Of a stretch of DNA of 64,000 nucleotides, positions 27,292 through 36,505 are shown piece by piece. The translations under genes were made by a program, and so were the position numbers. This stretch comes from Enterocloster clostridioformis (GTDB taxonomy: Bacteria; Bacillota; Clostridia; Lachnospirales; Lachnospiraceae): the NCBI RefSeq assembly GCF_020297485.1, contig NZ_JAIWZC010000001.1, positions 3,162,001-3,226,000 on the forward strand. The letters run 5' to 3'. Every line of letters begins with the position of its first letter. Within the stretch, counting starts at the first letter, position 1. The notes below the pieces were generated by a model. That model did not search any database and was not told where the DNA came from. It saw only the letters and a program-made list of their open reading frames with translations.

Positions 27292-28139
27292 CTATTTTTC
27301 CTTCATAATAATATCTACTATATTTTGCTCCAATCCGTTACCTTTCAAAGCTTCAATCACGTCAAGGAAGCCCGATTTATCTGCTTGATACATTGAACAC
27401 ATTACAGTTGCTCCTTGCAAATTTATTTCTGCGACTTTCAGCTTTTTTATTACATCCTTAATTTCACTCCTATATTCTGGATAACAAATATAAATTGGTT
27501 GCATTTTTTCAAGTAATTTGCTATTTTTCTTAAATTCTTCTATAAGTGCATTTGAGATTTGTTTATCAAAACACTAAATTCTTTTCTGAATAGACGAATA
27601 TTCTCAACTGTAGTATCTTTATCTTCATCTGCTTCCTTTTCGCCCCATGCCTGTTTTATATCTTCTAATATTTCTTTCCTTTTCGCTTTTGATAAGTATT
27701 GTGCTAAGGTAAGAGTAGTAGCAGCCGGATTAATCGCACTCATTATAAATGGCATCCCATGCTTAATTGCTGTTGCCCCTAATTTCATTAAATTGATTCT
27801 TCCAATTAAACTTTTTATGTCATCTTTTAGTCCTTCAAAAGCAGGCTGGTTGTCCATAAGAGTCCGCAAAAGACTTTCCATGATTGCACTTTTAGCATCA
27901 TCATATCCTTCAAATATCCAAGAATTTAACGAAACGCAAACATATTTTTTCTTTGACATATCTCTTTCTTCAATATTTTTTTCAACTAACTTTAGTAATG
28001 TTGACTTTCCAACACCCCAACGTCCAAATAATCCTATTGTCAATGGATTTAATCTTTTATTTGCTGTTATATTCGTTATCAATTCAGCAAAAGGGCTATA
28101 CGCTAACAAATCAATTTGAGACTCTTTATCCAACCACAT
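27292..28139 (-). pseudogene. qatA: QatA-like KAP P-loop NTPase with internal deletion
   Basis: The frame from ATG 28139 (GGAAGG upstream) encodes WLDKESQIDLLAYSPFAELI, the Walker A box GLFGRWGVGKSTLLK and VSLNSWIFEGYDDAKSAIM, all typical of KAP NTPases. It stops at 27540 after LINKSQMHL, just where the Walker B segment should begin. In another frame the C-terminus resumes as IEEFKKNSKLLEKMQPIYIC and ends at 27292. The central part, including Walker B, is gone, so the ATPase is dead. KAP NTPase plus the three following genes define the Qat order. Confidence 0.82.
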
Positions 28140-28266
28140 ATATTTATCCCTTCCTTTTTTTATATACATTATATAGCTCACCTCCATTCTCGACAACATA
28201 TTTTGACCTTTTATCCAAAGATGCCAACTAAAGGAAAACCCTTCAGTTGGCATCACCTTTCCATTT

Positions 28267-29682
28267 TTAATTTTCTGTTTTATACACAATCTCCGTCCCA
28301 TCCAGGAACACCGCCACCACCACGCCGCTCTCATATACTTTGATATGATCCAGTGTCCGCAGCATCAAATCAACATCCAACTCCTGTATGGGCTGTGTAT
28401 GTTCCGTCAGTTTCATAAAATCTATCGCCCGGAACCTCGCCAGTAAATCCTCTCCCTGTGCCTTTTCCTTCCACTCCGGCAGAAGCGCATCCCGGCATTC
28501 CAACAGCTTATTCCATGCCATGAAATAAATCTTCCGCATGGTATCTTCATCTATATGCCGATTGGAGCATCCCAACACTCCCTTCACCTTATACCGCTCA
28601 CTGCACTGCCAGATCCTGCGCGTCTCTCCAGCGCTGCTCTGCCAGCCTTTCCTATGGAAAACTTTGTTGCACTCACCGCAAATAATCTTAGCTGCAAATG
28701 GATTCTGCTCCGTATTGTGGGAAAAAGAATTTGTCCCATGCTCTTCCAGATACCGCTTCCGGCGTTCCATCTCCAACTGTACGCACTCCCAAATCCACGG
28801 CTCAATAATGGCTTCATGGTCATCCTCAATATAAAACTGCTGAATCTCCCCTTCATTCATCACACGCTTCTTTGTCAGGAAATCAGCCGTGTAGCTTTTC
28901 TGCAAAAGGGTATCTCCTTTGTATTTCTCATTCTCCAGCATACTGGCAAGCGTAGTGGCCTGCCACTTTGTGCTGCCGTTCCAATTTACTACGCCTTCCC
29001 GCTCAAAGATCCGCTTGATATAATCGGTAGTTTTTCCATGCAGAAATTCCATATAAAGTCTCTGCACGATCTTCGCCTGCTTTTTGTTCACCACCAGTTT
29101 CCCGGATTCATTGGTATCATACCCAAGGAACCGTGCCGTACTCATTTTGTGCTGGCCGACTTCAAACCGTTTCCGGATTCCCCAGGTGCTGTTCTCTGAA
29201 ATATTGCGGCTCTCATCCTGTGCCAGAGAAGAAAGAATTGTCAGCAGCACCTCTCCCTTTGCGTCCAGTGTGTCAATATTCTCCTTCTCGAATATTATCC
29301 CAACACCGAGCGCTTTTAATTCCCGGACATAATTCAGACAGTCCAGCGTATTCCGGGCAAACCGGGAAATGGATTTTGTGATGATCCGGTCAATCTTCCC
29401 GGCACGGCAGTCTGCAATCATCCGGTTAAATTCTTCCCTTTTCTTCGTATTGGTGCCGCTTATCCCTTCATCCGCGTATATCCCGGCGCATTCATATTCC
29501 GGGTTGCTGTTGATGCTCTCTGTGTAAAACCGCACCTGGTTCTCATAGCTTAATAGCTGCTCTTCTTGATCTGTACTCACCCGGCAGTACGCCGCTACCC
29601 GGAGCTTCCGGCGCTGTGTTTTCTTCCCTTTCCCTGCTGTCGAATTTTTCTTTGGCGGTATAACGGTAATGTTTCTTGCCAT
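28267..29682 (-). CDS. Large serine recombinase 1
   Basis: The 471-residue site-specific recombinase has the resolvase domain with catalytic Ser in VAAYCRVSTDQEEQ and DRIITKSISRFARNTLDC. A recombinase domain follows (RFLGYDTNESGKLVVNKKQA) and then the zinc ribbon CGECNKVF/CSERY-CSNRH, with a C-terminal coiled segment. The start overlaps the end of the next recombinase gene by 140 bp in another frame. It is closest to the Qat operon and lies on the same strand, so this is probably the integration module of the element that brought Qat. Confidence 0.92.
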   Translation of the reverse strand: MARNITVIPPKKNSTAGKGKKTQRRKLRVAAYCRVSTDQEEQLLSYENQVRFYTESINSNPEYECAGIYADEGISGTNTKKREEFNRMIADCRAGKIDRIITKSISRFARNTLDCLNYVRELKALGVGIIFEKENIDTLDAKGEVLLTILSSLAQDESRNISENSTWGIRKRFEVGQHKMSTARFLGYDTNESGKLVVNKKQAKIVQRLYMEFLHGKTTDYIKRIFEREGVVNWNGSTKWQATTLASMLENEKYKGDTLLQKSYTADFLTKKRVMNEGEIQQFYIEDDHEAIIEPWIWECVQLEMERRKRYLEEHGTNSFSHNTEQNPFAAKIICGECNKVFHRKGWQSSAGETRRIWQCSERYKVKGVLGCSNRHIDEDTMRKIYFMAWNKLLECRDALLPEWKEKAQGEDLLARFRAIDFMKLTEHTQPIQELDVDLMLRTLDHIKVYESGVVVAVFLDGTEIVYKTEN

Positions 29683-30823
29683 CCTTTACAACCTCCTCTG
29701 CCACCGTTGGCTCTGTAATATTCTGCCGGGATGCGGATTCATCCGGAATCCTTACCCCCGGACATGCTTGTTTTCCTTCCTCAATGTAAGTGGAACACAG
29801 CCACTCGATCCTCTTTTTGTATCCCTGCCTGCGCCGGAGCGTCCGTCCGCAATGCGGGCAATACAGCATTCCGGTCAGCGGATACCTGTTCTGGTATTTC
29901 GAGGGATTATCCTGCGTGGTACTTCTATCCCTGCGGTTTTCTTTCATTTTCTCCTGAAGCCTGTCCCACTGCTCTGCGCTTAAAATCGCCGGATAGCTGT
30001 CCTCCATATAATAGCTTTGGACTTCCCCACGGTTCCTCACGGTCTGGTTCCGTCTGCCTTCCGGTGTATAATATTTCTGCAGGTGGAAATCACCCTTGTA
30101 TTTCTCATTCTTGAACATTCCGGTAATCGTTCCGGCAGTCCATTTTCCCCCACTCACTGTCGGGATTTCCAGAAACTTCAATAACTGTGCCAGACGGCTG
30201 CTCCCCACTCCCAAAAGGTACATATCCGCCAGAAACTGCACCACCATGGCTTCCTTCGCATTTATAATAAGCTCCCCGAATTCGTCTTTGTCATATCCCA
30301 TGAAACGGCTGGTGTTGATCATGTATTCCCCACGCTCAAACCGCTTCCGAATGGACCATTTATTGTTCTCTGATATGCTTCTGCTTTCTTCCTCCGCAAA
30401 AGAAGCGAGGACAGTGAGCATCATCTCGCCGTCCCCGGATAACGTGTTGATATTCTGTTCTTCAAAATAAATAGCAACACCCAACTGACGCAGCTCCCGT
30501 GTCACTTCCAGAAGCACGGTTGTGTTTCTGGCAAACCGGGAGATGGACTTTGTAATAATCAGGTCAATCTCCCCTGCTTTTGCTTTTTGGATCATTTTCT
30601 GGAATTCCGGACGGTTTCCGCAGTATCCGGAGATTCCCTGGTCTGCAAACACCCCAACAAACTCATATGCCGGATTAGACCTAATGGAACGCTCATAAGC
30701 GGATATCTGGTTTTCCAAAGATTCGCCCTGTTTTCTGCTGTCCGTGGAAACCCTTGCATATGCGCATACACGCTTCCGCTTCGGTTTTGCAGCCTTTTTC
30801 GGTTCGATCATCTGTATCCTCAT
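29543..30823 (-). CDS. Large serine recombinase 2
   Basis: The 426-residue protein has the Ser motif VCAYARVSTDSRKQGES, DLIITKSISRFARNTTVLLE, the recombinase domain (RFMGYDKDEFGELIINAKEA) and the zinc ribbon LYCPHCGRTLRRR. The Lys/Glu-rich tail (TVAEEVVKDGKKHYRYTAKE) overlaps recombinase 1. The ATG overlaps the stop of the small upstream recombinase gene (ATGA). Confidence 0.92.
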   Translation of the reverse strand: MRIQMIEPKKAAKPKRKRVCAYARVSTDSRKQGESLENQISAYERSIRSNPAYEFVGVFADQGISGYCGNRPEFQKMIQKAKAGEIDLIITKSISRFARNTTVLLEVTRELRQLGVAIYFEEQNINTLSGDGEMMLTVLASFAEEESRSISENNKWSIRKRFERGEYMINTSRFMGYDKDEFGELIINAKEAMVVQFLADMYLLGVGSSRLAQLLKFLEIPTVSGGKWTAGTITGMFKNEKYKGDFHLQKYYTPEGRRNQTVRNRGEVQSYYMEDSYPAILSAEQWDRLQEKMKENRRDRSTTQDNPSKYQNRYPLTGMLYCPHCGRTLRRRQGYKKRIEWLCSTYIEEGKQACPGVRIPDESASRQNITEPTVAEEVVKDGKKHYRYTAKEKFDSREREENTAPEAPGSGVLPGEYRSRRAAIKL

Positions 30824-31250
30824 ACAAGCGCCTCCTCCCCAAAATAATCCTTCATAAACTGCCGTATCCGGCTGTACTGCTCCCAGGCATCTGCTTCCCT
30901 GCTGATGCTCACCACATCCACATTCGCCTTATCGCAGATTTTCATAAATTCCAAAAACTGCTTCCAGTCACGGGCAATCATGACCCATCCCTGGTCACTA
31001 CCACATGGATATGCCCTTTTTTGACCTCTTCCATCAGCCGCAGGAATTCCTTACGGCTGCCGTCTGCGCCGGAACCTTCGTCCCAAAAGAAATGTTCTTT
31101 TTTCTTAACCACGCCATACCGTTCTTCCAATGCTGTTTTTCCCGGTTCTATATATTTCTCATATCCATGGTCACGGTGTGTTGTCCGGTAATAATATGCC
31201 ACCTGCTTCACTCTTTCCGGTATCACCATGCTGCTTTCACCTCCATGCAT
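30820..31250 (-). pseudogene. Small recombinase-family gene, frameshifted
   Basis: The first part (MVIPERVKQVAYYYRTTHRD to EVKKGHIHVVVTRDGS) is a resolvase-like N-terminal half. It stops at 30978. In another frame MIARDWKQFLEFMKICDKAN and VDVVSISREADAWEQYSRIR run on to a TGA that overlaps the next gene's ATG. Restoring one C near 30982 would merge the two into about 143 residues. With the two larger genes it makes the three-recombinase cluster found in clostridial elements. Confidence 0.7.
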
Positions 31251-31482
31251 TTCTGCCCCGTCCCTTCCTATTAAGAAGGTAGGATTTTGGGGTAGTCTAT
31301 TAATCACTCTGAATGCCCGATAAGTCAAGCAGATAAGCCGTTTCCACGCCTTTTATTTCTGCTCTTCGGAAACTTATTTTCAAAGGCAAGAAAGTGCCTT
31401 CGGCACCTCAACTCCCCTAGCCCCTCACTCATGAGGGGAATTAGGGCTTGTTTTTTGCGTCATTTTATTCCATAATAATCTC

Positions 31483-32640
31483 ATGAATGTGATTCAGAAG
31501 ATGCTCAGAGACTATTACGAAATCATTGAATACGATATAAAACCCAGACCTGTCGTCATGGAAAACATTGATAAGGTCATTAACTGCGGGGATCCTTCTT
31601 ATGGTGGCGCCATGTATGGCTGTCCCCATTGCGGTAACCTCAAGTTCGTTCCTTTCCGCTGCCACTCCAAGTTTTGCCCCTCCTGCGGCGCTAAGTATTC
31701 CAATGACAGGTCTACCGCTATGTCTTTTAAATTAATACAGTGTACCCATCGCCATCTCGTCTTCACCATTGACGAATCCCTCCGCCGCTTTTTCCTCGAA
31801 GACCGCACTCTGCTTAACTGCCTTTTCGAGGCTGTTTCTGATGTCATCAAAGAATATTTTTTCTCCCTGAACAAATCCAAAAACTTTGTCCCTGGGTTTA
31901 TCTGTGTCCTTCATACCTTCGGTCGCCCTCCCGGTTGGAATCCACACATCCACTGTCTCCTTACCGAAGGCGGGTTTTCTGATGATGGTGTCTGGCGCAA
32001 GGTCACATATTTCAATTATTCCTACCTCCGTAAATCCTTTCAGACTGTTTTGTTAAATAAACTGGAAAAACGCATCGGTCCCTCTTTTAAAAAGATGAAA
32101 GCCGCCGTTTACCATAGGGACAGAAATGGATTCTACGTTTATGCCAAGCCCAATCTTTGCGACCCAGAATCCATTATTAATTATGTCAGCCGTTATCTTG
32201 GCCGCCCTGTCATTGCTCTTTCCAGGATTGATTCCTACGATGGGGAGATGGTGACTTTCCATTACAATAAGCATGAAGACAACTCTTTTGTAAAAAAGAC
32301 TCTTCCCGCCATTGATTTCATTAAGCTGCTCATTCTGCATATACCTGAAAAAAACTTCAAGATGACCCGGTACTATGGGCTTTATGCCAGACACCGGGAG
32401 ATTGACAATCAGCTCCATAAAGCAGTCCCAAAATCCAAACACAGGATTCTCCTCGATTTCAACACCTGGCGTAAGCTTTTCCTTCTTACCATGGGGTACG
32501 ACCCCCTGCAATGCCCAAACTGCAGACATGAAATGGTCTTTCTAGAGCTGTACCATAAACATGAACGGGTTCCTCTGGATGAATTATACAAAAGGACAAG
32601 GATAAGGCATGGCCTTTATCCCCGGTCCCGCTCTGCTTGA
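31483..32640 (+). CDS. IS91-family transposase (HUH, zinc-binding), copy 1
   Basis: The 385-residue rolling-circle transposase has an N-terminal zinc knuckle (YGCPHCGNLKFVPFRCHSKF then CPSCGAKY), the HUH region GWNPHIHCLLTEGG, and the catalytic-Tyr region INYVSRYLGRPVIALSRID. A second CxxC is near the C-terminus (CPNCRHEMVFLE). It differs from copy 2 at only a few residues (PPGW versus PLGW, PESIINY versus PKSIIKY). Confidence 0.93.
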   Translation: MNVIQKMLRDYYEIIEYDIKPRPVVMENIDKVINCGDPSYGGAMYGCPHCGNLKFVPFRCHSKFCPSCGAKYSNDRSTAMSFKLIQCTHRHLVFTIDESLRRFFLEDRTLLNCLFEAVSDVIKEYFFSLNKSKNFVPGFICVLHTFGRPPGWNPHIHCLLTEGGFSDDGVWRKVTYFNYSYLRKSFQTVLLNKLEKRIGPSFKKMKAAVYHRDRNGFYVYAKPNLCDPESIINYVSRYLGRPVIALSRIDSYDGEMVTFHYNKHEDNSFVKKTLPAIDFIKLLILHIPEKNFKMTRYYGLYARHREIDNQLHKAVPKSKHRILLDFNTWRKLFLLTMGYDPLQCPNCRHEMVFLELYHKHERVPLDELYKRTRIRHGLYPRSRSA

Positions 32641-32695
32641 CTTTCTCTCCCATCTGCTTCATACTACATTTATTACAGATGGGAGGCAGTTGCAA

Positions 32696-32881
32696 ATGAA
32701 TCAAAGATATGTGGATGAACTCAGACAAAAATACATCAAAAATCCTCCAGAAGGAATGACACCCAAACTGGTCAGAAATATGACCGATTCTGATTTATTG
32801 GATATGCATTACTTTTTAACTGAAGATGACGACCTCGACGATGATGGATGGGAAGAAGGGTTCTATATCGACCTGTTCTAA
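32696..32881 (+). CDS. Small accessory protein of IS91-like element, copy 1
   Basis: The 61-residue acidic protein starts MNQRYVDELRQKYIKNPPEG and ends DDGWEEGFYIDLF. The start at 32696 follows GATGGGAGGCAG. It is identical in copy 2 and lies between the transposase and the right end, so it belongs to the element. Its function is unknown. Confidence 0.6.
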   Translation: MNQRYVDELRQKYIKNPPEGMTPKLVRNMTDSDLLDMHYFLTEDDDLDDDGWEEGFYIDLF

Positions 32882-33050
32882 ATCACCGTCTGTTTTCTAT
32901 ACCCTCCTTTGGCAGAATCATTAGTTTACATAACTTTATTTCAGCAAGGACTTTGGTAAGTAGGTAAGCCCCTTACAGGGCTTACCCCTCTCAGAACCGG
33001 ACATGCAGCTTTCCCGCATCCGGCTCCCTGCAAAGCTAATACATCTACAG

Positions 33051-34349
33051 TTATCCGTATATACTGACATAAATACGTGGCCGCACAAGCGGGAACTGTC
33101 TCATTAGTTCCTTATATCCTTCCTTCGTATAGCTCCTTCTCTGACTTCTTCTGTTCAGCCAGTAGAATAACCTAAACCATACCACATTATTGAATGAGTT
33201 CAGGCTTCTTGAATTGTCAGTAATTCCGTAATAATGATAATAACCAGTCAGTACTTCATTTAGTTTCTTTACTATCCTGTTTATCTCCAGAAACCTCATG
33301 TCTCTTATCATGGCGTTTATTTCCCTGCTTTTCTTTGCAAGCTTTTTCTTACTGGTTTTCCTCTTTACTCTGAACTTTCCCGTCCTGCCATGCGAACAGT
33401 AATGCGTGAATCCCAGGAATGTGAACGTCTCCGGCCTCCCTTTTCCCCGGTCTTTCCGGTTACTTTCTGCGAATCGGCCAGATTCAATCAACCTTGTCTT
33501 GCTTTCCTCCAATTCTAGTCCAAAGTACTTCATTCTGCGCTTTAAGTGTTCATAAAATATTTCTGCATCTGATTTATATTGGAAGCATCCCACAAAATCA
33601 TCCGCATAGACTACCAGCCCCGCATATCCTCTCATCACTGGCTGTACTTTCTCCCTGAACCACCATATCAGCACATAGTGCATATATATATTGGCTATGA
33701 CCGGGGAGCAGTCCGAGCCTTGGCCTGCCCCTTCTTCTGTCTCCTCATATCTGAAATCTCTCATGATTCCCGCTTTCAGCATCCGTCTTACCAGTCTGAT
33801 AATGGTCGGGTCTTTTATCCGCGATTCTATGAACTTTACTATCCATTCATGGTCTAAATGGTCGAAAAACCCTTTAATGTCTGCGTCCAGCACCCAATTC
33901 GTCTTTTCCCTTTCCAGCATCCCATTCAGTCTCCTTAATGCCATGTGGCAGTTCCTTCCTGGGCGGAATCCCATCATTTCTTCGTAGAAATGGGGCTCGA
34001 ACACTGCTTCCAGTATTCGCCTTAGCGCTTCCTGTACTAACTTATCCTCATAGCAGGATATACTGAGCGGGCGGGTCTTTCCATTTTCTTTTGGTATTTC
34101 CACCCGTTTTGCCGGTTTGGGCTTGTATGCCTTCTTCTTCATTTTCCTGATTAATTCATCTAAGTTTTCTTCCAAATTTACTTCGTAGTCCTCTTTGGTA
34201 ATTCCATCAATTCCTACCGCTTTCTTTCCATCCATCTCCTTGTGGCATTCTTTCAGTAACTCTTTATTAATCAGATGCCCTATGGACGTAAATACCATTT
34301 CCGGATGTTCGCTTGACAACTGTGATATTCTCGCCAATTTCGTTTCCAT
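33051..34349 (-). CDS. ltrA: Group II intron reverse transcriptase/maturase
   Basis: The 432-residue protein has the RT blocks: DGKKAVGIDGITKEDY, RVEIPKENGKTRPLSISCYE, MMGFRPGRNCHMALRRL, NWVLDADIKGFFDHLDHEWI, GAGQGSDCSPVIANIYM and the active site VVYADDFVGCFQ. A maturase (X) domain follows, with TFLGFTHYCSHGRTGKFRVK. There is no C-terminal HNH endonuclease, in keeping with class C-like introns. The frame is complete and likely functional. Confidence 0.93.
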   Translation of the reverse strand: METKLARISQLSSEHPEMVFTSIGHLINKELLKECHKEMDGKKAVGIDGITKEDYEVNLEENLDELIRKMKKKAYKPKPAKRVEIPKENGKTRPLSISCYEDKLVQEALRRILEAVFEPHFYEEMMGFRPGRNCHMALRRLNGMLEREKTNWVLDADIKGFFDHLDHEWIVKFIESRIKDPTIIRLVRRMLKAGIMRDFRYEETEEGAGQGSDCSPVIANIYMHYVLIWWFREKVQPVMRGYAGLVVYADDFVGCFQYKSDAEIFYEHLKRRMKYFGLELEESKTRLIESGRFAESNRKDRGKGRPETFTFLGFTHYCSHGRTGKFRVKRKTSKKKLAKKSREINAMIRDMRFLEINRIVKKLNEVLTGYYHYYGITDNSRSLNSFNNVVWFRLFYWLNRRSQRRSYTKEGYKELMRQFPLVRPRIYVSIYG

Positions 34350-34856
34350 AATTTCTCCTGTCTCTGCGTACAGATTATGTTTCCTCTTTGATATGACTTT
34401 GCATGGCTGACCTGCGAGGACAGGTCTCTCTCGACTTCCACCGCTTTTTTTTGCTGTGTACTATTCGGCCATCCGACTTCTGCCGGCCATTTACGGTTCT
34501 CCTTTCTACCGTTGTTCCGTATACCGGGCTTACGCAACCTGCCCGGAGCCTGGCAGACCTCCCCAGTTGACTTAAAATCCTTGATTACATGACCAGCCTT
34601 AAAACCCCGGGGAAGCAGCTGCATTCTCGCTCTTAACGACTACAGCTGTGTTGCTTTCAGTGTATAGGAGCACTTCTGCCTTCCCAATTTCATTTTAATA
34701 TCGAAGCTATATACGGCTATGCCCTGCAATCCCGCTGTCTACGCTTAGCAGGCAACATCGCTGCTGTCCACCCAAGACTCGCTTGATGCGGTATAGCTTG
34801 TACCTTACACCGTGGGACTCTCACCCACTAAATTTCAAGCCCTTAGCTGGGCGCAC
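34350..34856 (-). other. Group II intron 5' ribozyme region (domains I-IV)
   Basis: There are no genes here. This is the structured 5' half of the intron: GTGCG start, then GGGTGAGAGTCCCACGGTG near 34810-34830, upstream of the maturase start. Confidence 0.7.
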
Positions 34857-34961
34857 CCTATAATACAAGAAAGTGCCTTCGGCACCTCAACTCCCCTAGC
34901 CCCTCATTCATGAGGGGAATTAGGGCTTGTTTTTTGCGTCATTTTATTCCATAATAATCTC

Positions 34962-36119
34962 ATGAATGTGATTCAGAAGATGCTCAGAGACTATTACGAA
35001 ATCATTGAATACGATATAAAACCCAGACCTGTCGTCATGGAAAACATTGATAAGGTCATTAACTGCGGGGATCCTTCTTATGGTGGCGCCATGTATGGCT
35101 GTCCCCATTGCGGTAACCTCAAGTTCGTTCCTTTCCGCTGCCACTCCAAGTTTTGCCCCTCCTGCGGCGCTAAGTATTCCAATGACAGGTCTACCGCTAT
35201 GTCTTTTAAATTAATACAGTGTACCCATCGCCATCTCGTCTTCACCATTGACGAATCCCTCCGCCGCTTTTTCCTCGAAGACCGCACTCTGCTTAACTGC
35301 CTTTTCGAGGCTGTTTCTGATGTCATCAAAGAATATTTTTTCTCCCTGAACAAATCCAAAAACTTTGTCCCTGGGTTTATCTGTGTCCTTCATACCTTCG
35401 GTCGCCCTCTCGGTTGGAATCCACACATCCACTGTCTCCTTACCGAAGGCGGGTTTTCTGATGATGGTGTCTGGCGCAAGGTCACATATTTCAATTATTC
35501 CTACCTCCGTAAATCCTTTCAGACTGTTTTGTTAAATAAACTGGAAAAACGCATCGGTCCCTCTTTTAAAAAGATGAAAGCCGCCGTTTACCATAGGGAC
35601 AGAAATGGATTCTACGTTTATGCCAAGCCCAATCTTTGCGACCCAAAATCCATTATTAAATATGTCAGCCGTTATCTTGGCCGCCCTGTCATTGCTCTTT
35701 CCAGGATTGATTCCTACGATGGGGAGATGGTGACTTTCCATTACAATAAGCATGAAGACAACTCTTTTGTAAAAAAGACTCTTCCCGCCATTGATTTCAT
35801 TAAGCTGCTCATTCTGCATATACCTGAAAAAAACTTCAAGATGACCCGGTACTATGGGCTTTATGCCAGACACCGGGAGATTGACAATCAGCTCCATAAA
35901 GCAGTCCCAAAATCCAAACACAGGATTCTCCTCGATTTCAACACCTGGCGTAAGCTTTTCCTTCTTACCATGGGGTACGACCCCCTGCAATGCCCAAACT
36001 GCAGACATGAAATGGTCTTTCTAGAGCTGTACCATAAACATGAACGGGTTCCTCTGGATGAATTATACAAAAGGACAAGGATAAGGCATGGCCTTTATCC
36101 CCGGTCCCGCTCTGCTTGA
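34962..36119 (+). CDS. IS91-family transposase (HUH, zinc-binding), copy 2
   Basis: The 385-residue protein is almost identical to the copy at 31483-32640, with the same zinc knuckles and the same HIH and Tyr regions. The frame is intact, so either copy could supply transposase. Confidence 0.93.
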   Translation: MNVIQKMLRDYYEIIEYDIKPRPVVMENIDKVINCGDPSYGGAMYGCPHCGNLKFVPFRCHSKFCPSCGAKYSNDRSTAMSFKLIQCTHRHLVFTIDESLRRFFLEDRTLLNCLFEAVSDVIKEYFFSLNKSKNFVPGFICVLHTFGRPLGWNPHIHCLLTEGGFSDDGVWRKVTYFNYSYLRKSFQTVLLNKLEKRIGPSFKKMKAAVYHRDRNGFYVYAKPNLCDPKSIIKYVSRYLGRPVIALSRIDSYDGEMVTFHYNKHEDNSFVKKTLPAIDFIKLLILHIPEKNFKMTRYYGLYARHREIDNQLHKAVPKSKHRILLDFNTWRKLFLLTMGYDPLQCPNCRHEMVFLELYHKHERVPLDELYKRTRIRHGLYPRSRSA

Positions 36120-36174
36120 CTTTCTCTCCCATCTGCTTCATACTACATTTATTACAGATGGGAGGCAGTTGCAA

Positions 36175-36360
36175 ATGAATCAAAGATATGTGGATGAACT
36201 CAGACAAAAATACATCAAAAATCCTCCAGAAGGAATGACACCCAAACTGGTCAGAAATATGACCGATTCTGATTTATTGGATATGCATTACTTTTTAACT
36301 GAAGATGACGACCTCGACGATGATGGATGGGAAGAAGGGTTCTATATCGACCTGTTCTAA
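36175..36360 (+). CDS. Small accessory protein of IS91-like element, copy 2
   Basis: This is the same 61-residue acidic protein as at 32696-32881, with a shared RBS and start. Conservation in both units supports it being real. Confidence 0.6.
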   Translation: MNQRYVDELRQKYIKNPPEGMTPKLVRNMTDSDLLDMHYFLTEDDDLDDDGWEEGFYIDLF

Positions 36361-36505
36361 ACCACCGTCTGTTTTCTATACCCTCCTTTGGCAGAATCAT
36401 TAGTTTACATAACTTCGTTTCAGCAAGGACTTTCCTATAATAAATAAAGAGAAGGGGGGGATTTATTTCCCCGCCTCTTCCTGCTGCCTCCGCCGCACTA
36501 TAAAC

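Larger units (their letters stand above)
31387..32954 (+). mobile_element. IS91-like element, tandem copy 1 (main part)
   Basis: The unit starts CAAGAAAGTGCCTTCGGCAC, with a hairpin GTGCC-TTC-GGCAC, and runs to GGACTTT at 32954. Its last 9 bp (CCTATAATA) lie at 34857-34865 beyond a group II intron. The two pieces total 1577 bp, the same as copy 2. Confidence 0.88.
32955..34856 (-). mobile_element. Group II intron (probably class C), 1902 bp
   Basis: On the minus strand the intron begins GTGCGCCCAGC at 34856. Near the 3' end (about 32995-33030) it carries a domain V-like hairpin GAGCCGGATGCGGGAAAGCT closing with GTCCGGTTCT, then a domain VI stem. Exact boundaries come from comparison with the intron-less copy 2: exons TATTATAGG and AAAGTCC. 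The 5' exon ends just after the stem GTGCC-GAA-GGCAC-TTTCTT. Insertion behind terminator-like hairpins is the known habit of class C introns. Confidence 0.88.
34866..36442 (+). mobile_element. IS91-like element, tandem copy 2 (1577 bp)
   Basis: It begins at the first base after copy 1's CCTATAATA and ends with the same 9 bp at 36434-36442. The two units are head-to-tail with no spacer, as expected from rolling-circle read-through. Confidence 0.9.

Noticed and set aside
34944..36207. Several minus-strand frames inside the IS91-like elements
   Set aside because: They recur identically in both copies only because the copies are identical. They lack RBS and motifs and lie opposite the transposase.
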